Assembly: GCA_947089855.1 (NCBI GenBank)
Contig: CAMUML010000001.1
Span: 124,001 to 188,000 of the forward strand
Direction of reading: 5' to 3'
Origin: an uncultured Eubacterium sp.
GTDB lineage: Bacteria > Bacillota > Clostridia > Lachnospirales > Lachnospiraceae
Length of the DNA: 64,000 nt
The notes under the pieces are model-generated. The model saw nothing but the letters and a program-made list of their open reading frames with translations, did not search any database and had not been told where the DNA came from. Every line of letters starts with the position of its first letter. The stretch's first letter is position 1. The position numbers and the translations under genes are program-made. Below, in pieces: positions 44,160-53,269 of this stretch.

Positions 44160-44546
44160 TTAACTCAGATAAATATCTACGTGTCTTGAACCAAAAAGGT
44201 CAACTGTATATTCTATTTTTTCAATGTCATATTCTTTACCGCCTATGTCGATGGTTCCAAGGCTGTCTATGAGTGAAATTTCCTGTAAACTGAAAAAGTT
44301 TATGCCCGGTATGCCTTCTACGTCTAATACTTCTCCATTGAAATTGAACCTTGCCATGATTATATCCGGGTCTTCCTCAAAATAAAGTATTGCATGGTTC
44401 CTGTCTATCAGATGGAAATTTTTCAGTTTAAGGCATTTTGAATATTCCTCATTAAAATAAATATTCAGGTCATTTTCCATTTGGGAATAGAGGCCATTTT
44501 CTGATTCAAATTCTACTATGCGTACTACATTATCGATTTTTGCCAT
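44160..44546 (-). CDS. Hypothetical virion-module protein
   Basis: 128 residues, mostly beta (MAKIDNVVRIVEFESENGLY ... YTVDLFGSRHVDIYLS). It is the first of the three-gene structural set at the attR end. AAAGGAACAAACCAG precedes ATG 44546. No known family. Confidence 0.55.
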   Translation of the reverse strand: MAKIDNVVRIVEFESENGLYSQMENDLNIYFNEEYSKCLKLKNFHLIDRNHAILYFEEDPDIIMARFNFNGEVLDVEGIPGINFFSLQEISLIDSLGTIDIGGKEYDIEKIEYTVDLFGSRHVDIYLS

Positions 44547-44728
44547 CTGGTTTGTTCCTTTCTGGTTTGAGTATATTTTTACGTTCGTCAATTTTGGCGG
44601 GTGATATTTGATATTCTATTTTTAAGCACTAAAATAAAGGCACTACCAACTGTATTTCTACAATTAGTAATGCCTTTATGCTAATGTTTAAAATACAAGT
44701 GTATTAACGCTTTTCCTCAATGATTTAC

Positions 44729-44772
44729 TACGCCATTTTATACGCCAATTTTATAAAAAATTACGCCATTTT
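44729..44772 (+). repeat. Arm-type integrase sites, right end
   Basis: Three copies of TACGCCAWTTT (44729, 44741, 44762) in the same orientation as those at the left end. Confidence 0.65.
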
Positions 44773-44831
44773 GCGATAAGATACGATAACTTTTCACACG
44801 CTTAAAACGCCTGAAACCCTTGGAAAATCAA

Positions 44832-44879
44832 CATTTCACAGCATTATTTGTCCACGCACACCTGAAAAATATAAAACTT
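44832..44879. other. attR: attR: 48-bp core, 3' end of rRNA methyltransferase gene
   Basis: Identical to 11242-11289. It contains the stop codon and last eleven codons of the gene at 44844, so the target gene keeps its native end. Confidence 0.93.
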
Positions 44880-46043
44880 TAAATAATACGATTCCTCTGC
44901 CGCCCACAAAATCGGATGGTCAGGTGCCTGCGTGCGGAATTCTATTTGCCGGAGCCGTTTATGAACCTGCTTTGCTGCCTGTTGAAGCGTTTTCATAAAC
45001 AGTTCGTTGGACATAAAATGGGAGCATGAGCAGGTAGCTAAAATCCCGCCATCCTGCAGCAGTTTCATCCCGCGCAGATTGATCTCGCGGTAGCCTTTTA
45101 CCGCGTTTTTTATTGAATTTCTGGATTTTGTAAATGCCGGTGGGTCTAAAATGACAACGTCAAACCGGTTTCCTTCCCGTTCCAATTTGGGCAGCAGTTC
45201 AAATACATCCCCACAGGTAAATTGCACACAGCCGGAAAGGCCGTTTAACGTTGCATTGATACGTGCCTGTGCAATACCGGTTTCAGAGGCGTCAATACCG
45301 AGGACGCTTGCTGCACCGGCTTGAGCGGCATTTAGGGCAAAGGAACCAGTATGGGTAAAACAGTCTAAAACAGCGGCATTTTTGCAAAACCTACGGATAG
45401 CCAGACGGTTATATTTTTGGTCTAGGAAATATCCTGTTTTTTGCCCATTCTCCACATCGACCATATATTTAACTCCATTTTCTTCGATTGGTATATTTGG
45501 GTCAAATGCCGCGCCGAGGAACCCTTTATAACGTTCCATACCTTCTAGTTCCCGCACTTTAGCGTCACTGCGTTCGTAAATGCCTCGGATTGCTATGCCA
45601 TCGGCGGCCAGGGTATCCGTTAATGCATGCAGGATTTTTCCTTTTAACCGGTCGATGCCAAGGGCCAGGGATTCTACGACTAGCACATCCGAGAATTTAT
45701 CTACAACAAGTCCCGGTAGGAAATCGGCTTCGCCAAAAATCAGCCTACAGCAATCCGTGTCAATTGCCTTTTTGCGGTAGTCCCATGCAGTTTGCACACG
45801 CATCCGGAGGAAGGCATCATCTATTTCTTGCGACGCATTGCGTGTCATCAAGCGGATCCTGATTTTAGAATGAAGGTTGATAAAGCCTTTTCCTAACGGG
45901 TATCCGTCAAAATCATGTATGGTTACGATGCCGCCGTTTTCAAAAGCCCCTTGGACATTGGCGATTTCATTGTCATAAATCCATAGGCCTCCCGCTTTTA
46001 GGGAACGGCCTTCCCCTTTTTTTAAAGTTGCAACTGCGCTCAT
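44844..46043 (-). CDS. rlmI-like: Class I SAM-dependent rRNA methyltransferase (RlmI-like)
   Basis: 399 residues. An N-terminal PUA domain (KKGEGRSLKAGGLWIYDNEI), a central RNA-binding part, and a SAM fold with VLDCFTHTGSFALNAAQAG and the DPP motif VILDPPAFTKS; a Cys pair in ATCSCSHFM. It methylates a cytosine of 23S rRNA in the RlmI family; the exact position here is not known. ATG 46043 follows AAAGGATACACATT. The element is inserted at its 3' end. Confidence 0.9.
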   Translation of the reverse strand: MSAVATLKKGEGRSLKAGGLWIYDNEIANVQGAFENGGIVTIHDFDGYPLGKGFINLHSKIRIRLMTRNASQEIDDAFLRMRVQTAWDYRKKAIDTDCCRLIFGEADFLPGLVVDKFSDVLVVESLALGIDRLKGKILHALTDTLAADGIAIRGIYERSDAKVRELEGMERYKGFLGAAFDPNIPIEENGVKYMVDVENGQKTGYFLDQKYNRLAIRRFCKNAAVLDCFTHTGSFALNAAQAGAASVLGIDASETGIAQARINATLNGLSGCVQFTCGDVFELLPKLEREGNRFDVVILDPPAFTKSRNSIKNAVKGYREINLRGMKLLQDGGILATCSCSHFMSNELFMKTLQQAAKQVHKRLRQIEFRTQAPDHPILWAAEESYYLKFYIFQVCVDK

Positions 46044-46298
46044 AATGTGTATCCTTTCGATTTTATCCAAAATTTATTATATCATAAAAAATTTTAGAAA
46101 TAAATGAAACTTTTGGGAGTATATAAATTTTCTCCAATCTTTGCAAAGACAACGCCTAATTTTTGTTGTATAATAGAATATCAATATAAAATGGCAAGCA
46201 ATAAAATTTGCCAATAACGCCGACTCACGTGCGTCAAAATCGAAATCTATATGGAAAATTTTTCGCTCGTGAGTATGGACACGACAAGGAGGGGGCTC

Positions 46299-47390
46299 AT
46301 GGCGACGATAAGCTTATGTATGATTGTGAAAAATGAAGAAGCTGTTTTGGAACGCTGCCTTGCATCGATTGCAGATTTGATGGATGAAATCATCATTATA
46401 GATACCGGGTCGACGGACCGGACGAAGGAAATTGCAGCCCGTTATACGGACAAGATTTATGATTATGTTTGGATCAATGATTTTAGCGATGCACGCAATT
46501 TTTCTTTTTCAAAAGCAACAATGGACTATATCTATACAGCTGATGCGGATGAAGTGCTGGATGCTGAAAACCACAGGCGTTTTGCATTTTTGAAACAGTC
46601 TTTGATGCCAGAAATCGAGATTGTACAAATGAAGTATATTACACCGGATGAATATAATACAGTAATGAATATCAGCAATGAATACCGGCCCAAATTGTAC
46701 AGGCGCTTGCGTCAGTTTTGCTGGATTGATCCAGTCCATGAGACGGTACGGACGAAGCCGCTTGTATTTGACAGTGATATTGAAATACTGCATTTGCCCC
46801 AATCGCAGCATAGCGGGCGTGATTTTGAGCTGTTTTTGCATATCTTTGGCAATGGGCAGCCGTTGTCTGATAAATTGCATACGATGTACGCAAGGGAATT
46901 ATTTATATCTGGTACCGACAGCGATTTTAGAAAGGCCCAACCGGTATTTGAACAGACGCTGTTAGAGGCATCTGGGGCTATGGGGCAGCGGCCGGCTGGT
47001 GCGGGGAGTGCTGGCCGGCTGGCGGAAGCGGTCTGTGTCTTATGCCGCTGTATGCGGATGCAAAAGAAACGGGAAGAATTTTTTAAATATGCGCTTCGGT
47101 CGATAGCATATCATCCGTGCGCGGAGATTTCTTGTGAGCTAGGCGATTATTATAGCCAGGCTGGGGATTTTGAAGAGGCTGCCCGCTGGTATTATTGTGC
47201 TGCGTATGAGACAGACAGTATTTTGGATGTGCATACCGGTGGGGATATTCCGTTACGGAAACTGGCGCAGTGCTATAGCTGCTTGGCAGAAACGGATACG
47301 GCTATGCAGATACCGTACCTGACGATGGCAGAGGGCTGCCGTAAGGAGGCCGACGAATGGGAAATGCCGCAGGAAATGGCAAATAGTTAA
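46299..47390 (+). CDS. Family 2 glycosyltransferase with TPR-like tail
   Basis: 363 residues. The GT-A domain starts MATISLCMIVKNEEAVLERC and has IIIDTGSTDRTKEIA and the DxD-type ADADEVLD. The C-terminal half is helical, repeat-like (CELGDYYSQAGDFEEAARWY). It is a cytoplasmic transferase of the SunS/'TPR glycosyltransferase' layout; the acceptor is unknown. AAGGAGGGGGCTC precedes ATG 46299, so the upstream start is rejected. Confidence 0.85.
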   Translation: MATISLCMIVKNEEAVLERCLASIADLMDEIIIIDTGSTDRTKEIAARYTDKIYDYVWINDFSDARNFSFSKATMDYIYTADADEVLDAENHRRFAFLKQSLMPEIEIVQMKYITPDEYNTVMNISNEYRPKLYRRLRQFCWIDPVHETVRTKPLVFDSDIEILHLPQSQHSGRDFELFLHIFGNGQPLSDKLHTMYARELFISGTDSDFRKAQPVFEQTLLEASGAMGQRPAGAGSAGRLAEAVCVLCRCMRMQKKREEFFKYALRSIAYHPCAEISCELGDYYSQAGDFEEAARWYYCAAYETDSILDVHTGGDIPLRKLAQCYSCLAETDTAMQIPYLTMAEGCRKEADEWEMPQEMANS

Positions 47391-47572
47391 AAAGAATCGC
47401 AAAAACTTTCAAAAAAGGGGCGGAATCGTCGAAAACAGGAGATTTCTATTTATTTCTATTAAGAAATTGAAAATACTGCTGTTAAAAAGTTGTTTTCGTG
47501 GTATACTGTAACATGGTTTTAACATGATCTTATCATGGGCAGCAGTAGTTGTTATGATACCAAGGAGAACTT

Positions 47573-48277
47573 ATGTTTTTTAATATGGGGAAAGAGGCAC
47601 TTGCAGCAGCCGGAGATGAGCATAAGCGGGACGCCTTTATTCATAAGAATGAGAACTTTATATTAAACTGTGCAAGCAAATTTTCGAAGCATTACATCAG
47701 TAAAAGTGACGATGAATGGTCGATTGCGCTGATTGCGTTTTCTAATGCGATTGACACTTACAATGAGTCAAAGGGTGCATTTCCGTCCTATGCGAAGCTT
47801 TTGATTGAACATCGGCTGACGGATTATTTCCGTTCGCAGGCACGCTTTTCTTCCGAAATGCAAACGGAGCCGTATTTGTTTACGGGGGAAGTTGATGAAG
47901 ATGCGGAAAATATGGGTTATCAGATCAATGTTATGAAACAGGCATCCGTGTCGGACGATAATCCGCTGTTAGATGAGATTGTAGCTATCTCTGAACATTT
48001 GGATGTTTATGGAATTACATTCTTAGAGTTGACTGAATGTTCACCGAAAGCTGGTAAGACAAAAGATTCTTGTGCCAATGCAATCCGCTATTTGAAAGAA
48101 CATCCGCTTCTGATTTCAAATATGAAGACAACGAAACAGCTTCCGATAAAACTTATTTCAGAAAATGCCAAAGTACCCCGAAAAATTCTGGAGCGCCATC
48201 GTAAATACATAATAACCGCAGCAGAAATACTTTCCGGTGATTATCCAAAACTTGCTGAATATCTAAAACATATTTAG
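47573..48277 (+). CDS. sigI: RNA polymerase sigma factor SigI
   Basis: 234 residues. Region 2 is seen in FSKHYISKSDDEWSIALIAF and KLLIEHRLTDYFR; the C-terminal DNA-binding part in LPIKLISENAKVPRKILER. In Firmicutes SigI responds to heat or to extracellular polysaccharide through its membrane anti-sigma factor, encoded directly downstream here. AAGGAG precedes the ATG. Confidence 0.88.
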   Translation: MFFNMGKEALAAAGDEHKRDAFIHKNENFILNCASKFSKHYISKSDDEWSIALIAFSNAIDTYNESKGAFPSYAKLLIEHRLTDYFRSQARFSSEMQTEPYLFTGEVDEDAENMGYQINVMKQASVSDDNPLLDEIVAISEHLDVYGITFLELTECSPKAGKTKDSCANAIRYLKEHPLLISNMKTTKQLPIKLISENAKVPRKILERHRKYIITAAEILSGDYPKLAEYLKHI

Positions 48278-48356
48278 CAGGTGCCAACCAACCCAGCAAA
48301 AGTCGCCGCGTTTGTATTTCTGTGACAGTTATTATGAAAGAAAGGAGCCATCTACT

Positions 48357-50000
48357 TTGAAAGCCGTCATAGTAGAGTGCAGTAATGGCGCTGCGGTAGC
48401 GTTATGTGATGATGGATCGTTTCGAAAACTCAAAAACAAAGGGTATTCCATCGGGCAGGAGCTTCTGCTGCAGCAGAAAGCATCTGCAAACCACATAATG
48501 CAGAAGCTTTCTATTTGTGCTTCACTGGCATTGGTTCTGTTATCTTTCGCTGGCATTGGTTCCTATAGCTATGCAAAACCATATTCTTTTGTGAGCTTGG
48601 ATATCAATCCTTCCATTGAATATGCTTTGAACCGGTATGACAAGGTTATATCAGTTTCAGGCATCAATGATGAAGGGCAGCATGTTGTTTCATCCATAGA
48701 ATCTGATGTAAAAAATCAGAATATCACCACTGCATTGGGCGTTACTATCAGGCAATTGGAAAAAGAGAACTATATTGTAGAGCAGGAATATAACCATATC
48801 ATTGTCAGTATCTGTTCTGCCAATGATACAAAAGCAAAGTCCATTGCTTCGCGTGTAGATACTTTTTCCGTTGAGGAAACCAAGGTATGTTCCATTGATA
48901 CCATGACGGTTTCCAAGGAAGTAAAGGATAATGCAGATTCACTTGGCATTACGCCTGGCAAACTTGCATTGATCCATGCGGTTGCGGAAACGACGGCGGA
49001 TTCCAATTTTAATGTAGCTGAATGGACAGATAAGTCTGTCAGTGAATTGGAAACAACGATCCAACAGGCAAGTAGCCAACCGTCCAGCCCGGTGACAGGC
49101 CCGGCGGCAGTAACCGTGATCAATAGTGAATACCTAAGCAGTGTTTTGGATGAAGACATTACGCAGAAGGTAGAGGCATTGCCGTCTGCAGAAGAAGCTG
49201 ATACAGAAACGGGCAGCACACTTACTGACCAACAAACAAATTCAGACAATCAAACAACAGCCGGTTTGGATACCAATAAGGATATAGCGCAAGATACAGG
49301 CGCATCTACTTCAAAACCGGATAATGCAGGCAGTACAGCAGACAACAGCCCTGCAAAAAATGAAAATACAAGTAGTACAGACAATACGAATCTGGCTGGA
49401 AGCGGCAATGCAGCAAACCATGTTACAGGCGGCAGCAATACAACAGCAGATAATAACGCGTCAAGCAATAGCAGCGTGCCGGAAAGCAGCGGCAGTACGT
49501 CCAATAGCAGCAATGCAGCCGGAACAGGCAACAGTACAACAAGCAATAGCAGTACAGGTGCAGGTAATACCGGAAACGGTGTAGCTAACCCGGGTACAAC
49601 TGCACAACCTTCGGATAAGGACAGCGGGGCAGATACAGAAGGGAATAACGACTCCTTGACAGAAGACAGCTCCAGCAAAAAGGATCCTTATCAGCCTTCG
49701 GATACAAATGAAGTGGAAGATTCTTCAATTCCGGCGCAGGAGCCTCCTACGGAAGGGGCAGCCGATGAAGAACCTACAAATACGGATGAATCTGTAAATC
49801 ATGGGGAGGCACAGGGGTTTGACCGGCCAGCATTTGTTGAAAATGCAGTAACCGGGCTGTTGGAGGAATTATCTAACCAGGCGCCAGGCCAAAGTTTAAC
49901 GGACGGGCCATTAAGCCAGGCAGATAACCAGGCATCCTCCCAGGCACCGCAGGATAACAGCGGCATACCGGAAGGTACGGTAGAAGATATAAGGTACTAA
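48357..50000 (+). CDS. rsgI: Anti-sigma factor RsgI with long extracellular low-complexity region
   Basis: 547 residues from TTG 48357 (AAAGGAG 8 nt upstream). The N-terminal RsgI domain (KAVIVECSNGAAVALCDDGS) binds SigI in the cytoplasm; one transmembrane helix (LSICASLALVLLSFAGIGSY); an extracellular RsgI core (FVSLDINPSIEYALNRYDKV). Then about 300 residues rich in Ser, Asn, Thr, Gly and Asp. Instead of a carbohydrate-binding module the sensor part is disordered, probably wall-embedded. Confidence 0.87.
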   Translation: MKAVIVECSNGAAVALCDDGSFRKLKNKGYSIGQELLLQQKASANHIMQKLSICASLALVLLSFAGIGSYSYAKPYSFVSLDINPSIEYALNRYDKVISVSGINDEGQHVVSSIESDVKNQNITTALGVTIRQLEKENYIVEQEYNHIIVSICSANDTKAKSIASRVDTFSVEETKVCSIDTMTVSKEVKDNADSLGITPGKLALIHAVAETTADSNFNVAEWTDKSVSELETTIQQASSQPSSPVTGPAAVTVINSEYLSSVLDEDITQKVEALPSAEEADTETGSTLTDQQTNSDNQTTAGLDTNKDIAQDTGASTSKPDNAGSTADNSPAKNENTSSTDNTNLAGSGNAANHVTGGSNTTADNNASSNSSVPESSGSTSNSSNAAGTGNSTTSNSSTGAGNTGNGVANPGTTAQPSDKDSGADTEGNNDSLTEDSSSKKDPYQPSDTNEVEDSSIPAQEPPTEGAADEEPTNTDESVNHGEAQGFDRPAFVENAVTGLLEELSNQAPGQSLTDGPLSQADNQASSQAPQDNSGIPEGTVEDIRY

Positions 50001-50043
50001 GGAATGCTGTTACAGCAGGAAAATGGATTTGATAGGATGATAG

Positions 50044-50095
50044 GAAAAACCTGTATGGGAACTGTAAATTGCAGTTCCTATACAGGTTTTTTTCT
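50044..50095. terminator. Bidirectional terminator between rsgI and suhB-like gene
   Basis: AACCTGTAT-gggAACTG ... CAGTTcc-TATACAGGTT with T runs on both sides of the hairpin. Confidence 0.85.
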
Positions 50096-50888
50096 ACCTG
50101 CTAAATACTTCGTTATGGATCTTTGGTGCAGCAGCCAGGATGGAACAAGGCTGGCCGATAGGAAATGCGTCTCCATCCGCAGTCGTTACAATACCGCCTG
50201 CTTCTTCCACGATCAGCGAGCCTGCTGCAAAATCCCATGGCTGCAGCTTTAGTTCAAAAAACAGCTCGGCCCGGCCGGCAGCAACGCTGCACAGGTCGAG
50301 GGCAGAGGAACCGCTGCGGCGGACATCGGCGGCTTTTTGGTAAAATTCATATGCCATACGAAATGACTTTTCAGCAAGCGTTATGTCATAAGGTGCAGTC
50401 CCAAACAAGATAAGCGCACGCTCCATCGGTGCCTGCGAGACATGTAGGGGGGTTTTATTTACAAAGGCGCCTTTCCCTTTTTCTGCGCTAAACATCTCAT
50501 TTAAATATGGGTTATATACAATGCCAAGTATGCGTTCCCCATTTTTGGCAAGGCAGACTGAAATAGCGCTCATTTTATAATCTTTTATAAAATTTGTGGT
50601 GCCATCAATAGGGTCTACGATAAAAACGTAACCTTGCATAATGGTTTTGGCAAGTTCGCCGGTAGTACGGCCGTTATCTTCTTCTTCACCGATAAATTTT
50701 GCGTCCGGCAAGATGGCAAGAAGCCGTAGTTTCAGCTGTTCTTGTACTTTCTTATCATAAGTAGTAACAAAATTGGCATGGCCGTCTTTTTCCGTTACCA
50801 TATCTGCAGTACGTGACGCATGCAGGATGATCTGGCCACAGTCCCGGACAGCCTGCTGTATTTGTTCCGTTAATTCTGAAAAATCCAT
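50094..50888 (-). CDS. Inositol-monophosphatase family phosphatase (SuhB-like)
   Basis: 264 residues. Metal sites: IGEEEDNG, IVDPIDGTTNFIKDY and the C-terminal LQPWDFAAGSLIVEEAGG; the SGSSALDLCSVAAGR segment completes the family pattern. It could act on inositol phosphate, PAP or fructose-1,6-bisphosphate. AGGAGACAATACAA precedes the ATG. Confidence 0.88.
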   Translation of the reverse strand: MDFSELTEQIQQAVRDCGQIILHASRTADMVTEKDGHANFVTTYDKKVQEQLKLRLLAILPDAKFIGEEEDNGRTTGELAKTIMQGYVFIVDPIDGTTNFIKDYKMSAISVCLAKNGERILGIVYNPYLNEMFSAEKGKGAFVNKTPLHVSQAPMERALILFGTAPYDITLAEKSFRMAYEFYQKAADVRRSGSSALDLCSVAAGRAELFFELKLQPWDFAAGSLIVEEAGGIVTTADGDAFPIGQPCSILAAAPKIHNEVFSR

Positions 50889-50966
50889 TTGTATTGTCTC
50901 CTGCTGGCAAATTTCGATAGGTATTGGATGCCTGCCCGGATAGCCGGGCAGGCGGATAGCGTCCTG

Positions 50967-52307
50967 CTAACGGTTGCTTCTTGTCCAGATGTGCATTTTT
51001 TCTGCTTCTTTAATAAGGCTGTCCCTAAAGTCTGGATGGGCGATGGATATAATTGCTTCTGCTTTTTGCCAAGCCGATAAACCTTTTATATTTACGATGC
51101 CGTACTCGGTTACCAGATAATGGGTGTTGGCACGTGTATCGGTTACTATCGAGCCTGGATGCAGTGTAGGCAGGATGCGGGATTTTATTTCCCCGTCTTT
51201 GGTCTTGTAGGTAGAAGAGCAGCAGATAAAGCTTTTGCCGCCATTCGATAGATAAGCGCCCAAAACAAAGTCAAGCTGCCCACCTGCACCGCTGATTTGC
51301 TTGATACCGGATGATTCGGAGCTAACCTGCCCGAACAGGTCTATATCCACTGCATTATTAATGGACATAAAGTTGTCTAATGCGGAAATAGAGCGTATAT
51401 CATTGGTATAGCTAACCGGGGCACTTAAAATTTCAGGGTTTTCATCCAGATAGTCGTACATTTTTTTTGTGCCAGCCCCAAAAGCGAAAGCCTGGCGGAA
51501 ACGGTCGATGTTTTTCTTGGAACCATTAATTTTGCCTGCTTTTGCAATGTCTACAAATGCATCCACATACATTTCCGTATGTACGCCCAGGTCTTTTAGA
51601 TCGGATTCTGCGATCAATGAGCCAACAGCATTTGGCATTCCGCCGATACCAAGCTGCAAGCAGGCGCCGTTTGGAATTTCATCTACGATCAACTTTGCAA
51701 CGGCCTTATCGACGTCCGTAGCAGGGCCTCCTGCACCCAATTCACCAATCGGAGGGTTGCTGCCTTCTACGATAAAATCGACATCAGAAATATGTACGTT
51801 GTTTTCGGTGCCGCCTAGGCAGCGTGGCATATTTTCATTTACCTCTACAATAACGGTTTTTGAAGTTTCTACAATAGCAGCCAAATGGGATGCATTCGGG
51901 CCGAAATTGAAAAAGCCATGTTTATCCATCGGTGCTACCTGGAACATAGCTACTGCGTTCCTGGTTTTTAATTCCCGGTAATAACGCGGAAGCTCTGAAT
52001 AGCGGATCGGGGCATAGTAAGCACACCCGCGGTTGATCAATTTACGTTCAATGCCTGACATATGCCAGGAGTTCCATGTAAAATGCTCCCCGGCATCTTC
52101 ACGTTCAAAGATAGCAAGCGGTTTTAATAAAATACCGCCGCGCATGTTGACATTTGTTAATTCGTCTGTGCGTTTTGCCAATGCTGCGTCCAATGCATCC
52201 GGAGTTCCGTTGCACCAGCCAAAATCCACCCAGTCTCCAGAATGTACCGATTTTACAGCTTCATCTGCGGTTACAAGTTTCTTTTGATATTCTTCTGAGT
52301 ATCCCAT
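50967..52307 (-). CDS. but: Butyryl-CoA:acetate CoA-transferase
   Basis: 446 residues of the acetyl-CoA hydrolase/transferase family. Long stretches ([60 protein letters not shown]) match the butyrate-forming enzyme of Roseburia and relatives; the Glu in HTEM is the likely catalytic residue that forms the CoA thioester. It releases butyrate while making acetyl-CoA, the last step of the gut butyrate pathway. GGAGGTCAGC precedes ATG. A Rex-like box overlaps the promoter. Confidence 0.92.
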   Translation of the reverse strand: MGYSEEYQKKLVTADEAVKSVHSGDWVDFGWCNGTPDALDAALAKRTDELTNVNMRGGILLKPLAIFEREDAGEHFTWNSWHMSGIERKLINRGCAYYAPIRYSELPRYYRELKTRNAVAMFQVAPMDKHGFFNFGPNASHLAAIVETSKTVIVEVNENMPRCLGGTENNVHISDVDFIVEGSNPPIGELGAGGPATDVDKAVAKLIVDEIPNGACLQLGIGGMPNAVGSLIAESDLKDLGVHTEMYVDAFVDIAKAGKINGSKKNIDRFRQAFAFGAGTKKMYDYLDENPEILSAPVSYTNDIRSISALDNFMSINNAVDIDLFGQVSSESSGIKQISGAGGQLDFVLGAYLSNGGKSFICCSSTYKTKDGEIKSRILPTLHPGSIVTDTRANTHYLVTEYGIVNIKGLSAWQKAEAIISIAHPDFRDSLIKEAEKMHIWTRSNR

Positions 52308-52340
52308 GCTGACCTCCTAAATATTATAATAGATTGACTA

Positions 52341-52358
52341 TTGTTAATAGTTTAACGA
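52341..52358. promoter_or_regulatory. Probable Rex operator upstream of but
   Basis: TTGTTAATAGTTTAACGA matches the Rex consensus TTGTTAA-N4-TTAACAA at all but one fixed position. It overlaps the -35 region of the minus-strand promoter whose -10 (TATTATAAT) lies at about 52321-52329. Confidence 0.65.
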
Positions 52359-52454
52359 TAAATCTATACTATCACGTTTACAACCGTTCCGCAAGGTTTC
52401 TTGGCCAGAAGGGGGTATTTTTTTATAAAAATTGTTAATGAATACAAAAAATGG

Positions 52455-52490
52455 CAAAAAGAAACGGCATAGCATTGCTATACCGTTTCC
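52455..52490 (-). terminator. Terminator of the DUF5610-like gene
   Basis: GAAACGGTATAGC ... GCTATGCCGTTTC is followed by TTTTTG on the minus strand. Confidence 0.8.
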
Positions 52491-52528
52491 GATTTTGCAA
52501 AACGTAATGTTCGCTGTTATTTGCCTGC

Positions 52529-53146
52529 TTATTCTACAAAAGTATTTTTAGAATTGTAGTAATCGTCAAACATCTGGTTAACAGCGTCTTTTGTCTGGCC
52601 GGAGATACCAGGAAGGTCTCCGCCCCAAGCTTTTTCTGCCTGCCCGTAGCCTTTTTCAAAGGCCGCCTGCATCTTTTTCATTTTCTCAACATCATCGCCA
52701 GCCAATGCGCTTGCAAAATCGAAGATTCTTTGCGCGGTCTTGTTTACGCCATAATAGCCGTCTTCTCCAATATCTTTTTGCGCCTGCAGTTTTGTTTCTG
52801 CGTCAACGGTGAAGTCGCCTTTTGCAAGGAATTTCCAAAGGTCGTCATTCGCCTGGGTAAATTTCTTTGCCTGGCCGGTAATCGTCTGGTTTACGATGTC
52901 AATTAACTGGCTCTGGCGTTTTGCCTGGTCGGCTTTTAACTGGTCGATCATGGCCTTTCGGTCGGATGCGCTTGCCTTATTTACAGAATAGGCGTTTTTC
53001 GTATTGGAAGATGATTTCTGGTATACGGCACCTTCCGAAGTTTCCGTATTCTTTTTGGATTCTTCCGCCTTTTTTTCTACGGCAGTCATAGCATTAGTGT
53101 TGTAATTGCTATAAGGTGTTACTCCATTTACTCCTGCTACACTCAT
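52529..53146 (-). CDS. Conserved hypothetical protein, possibly DUF5610-like
   Basis: 205 residues without signal peptide: a low-complexity Asn/Ser/Lys N-terminus (MSVAGVNGVTPYSNYNTN), then helices; the C-terminal RIFDFASALAGDDVEKMKKM ... FEKGYGQAEKAWGGDLPGIS resembles DUF5610 proteins of flagellated bacteria. Function unknown. GGAGGG precedes ATG 53146; the 20-residue in-frame extension is not supported. Confidence 0.6.
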   Translation of the reverse strand: MSVAGVNGVTPYSNYNTNAMTAVEKKAEESKKNTETSEGAVYQKSSSNTKNAYSVNKASASDRKAMIDQLKADQAKRQSQLIDIVNQTITGQAKKFTQANDDLWKFLAKGDFTVDAETKLQAQKDIGEDGYYGVNKTAQRIFDFASALAGDDVEKMKKMQAAFEKGYGQAEKAWGGDLPGISGQTKDAVNQMFDDYYNSKNTFVE

Positions 53147-53269
53147 TCTTTTTCCCTCCATGTTCGTTGAGAAACCTGTTGGTTTCATGTACCGATGTTC
53201 TTTCATGGCATTTTGCCTGCCATGATATGCAATTCCGTTTGCATGTCAGGTATGGGTATATGGCCTGTA

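Noticed and set aside
11242-44879. Classification as an integrative conjugative element
   Set aside because: No relaxase, coupling protein or type IV secretion genes are present. Only the oriT-like region hints at mobilisation in trans.
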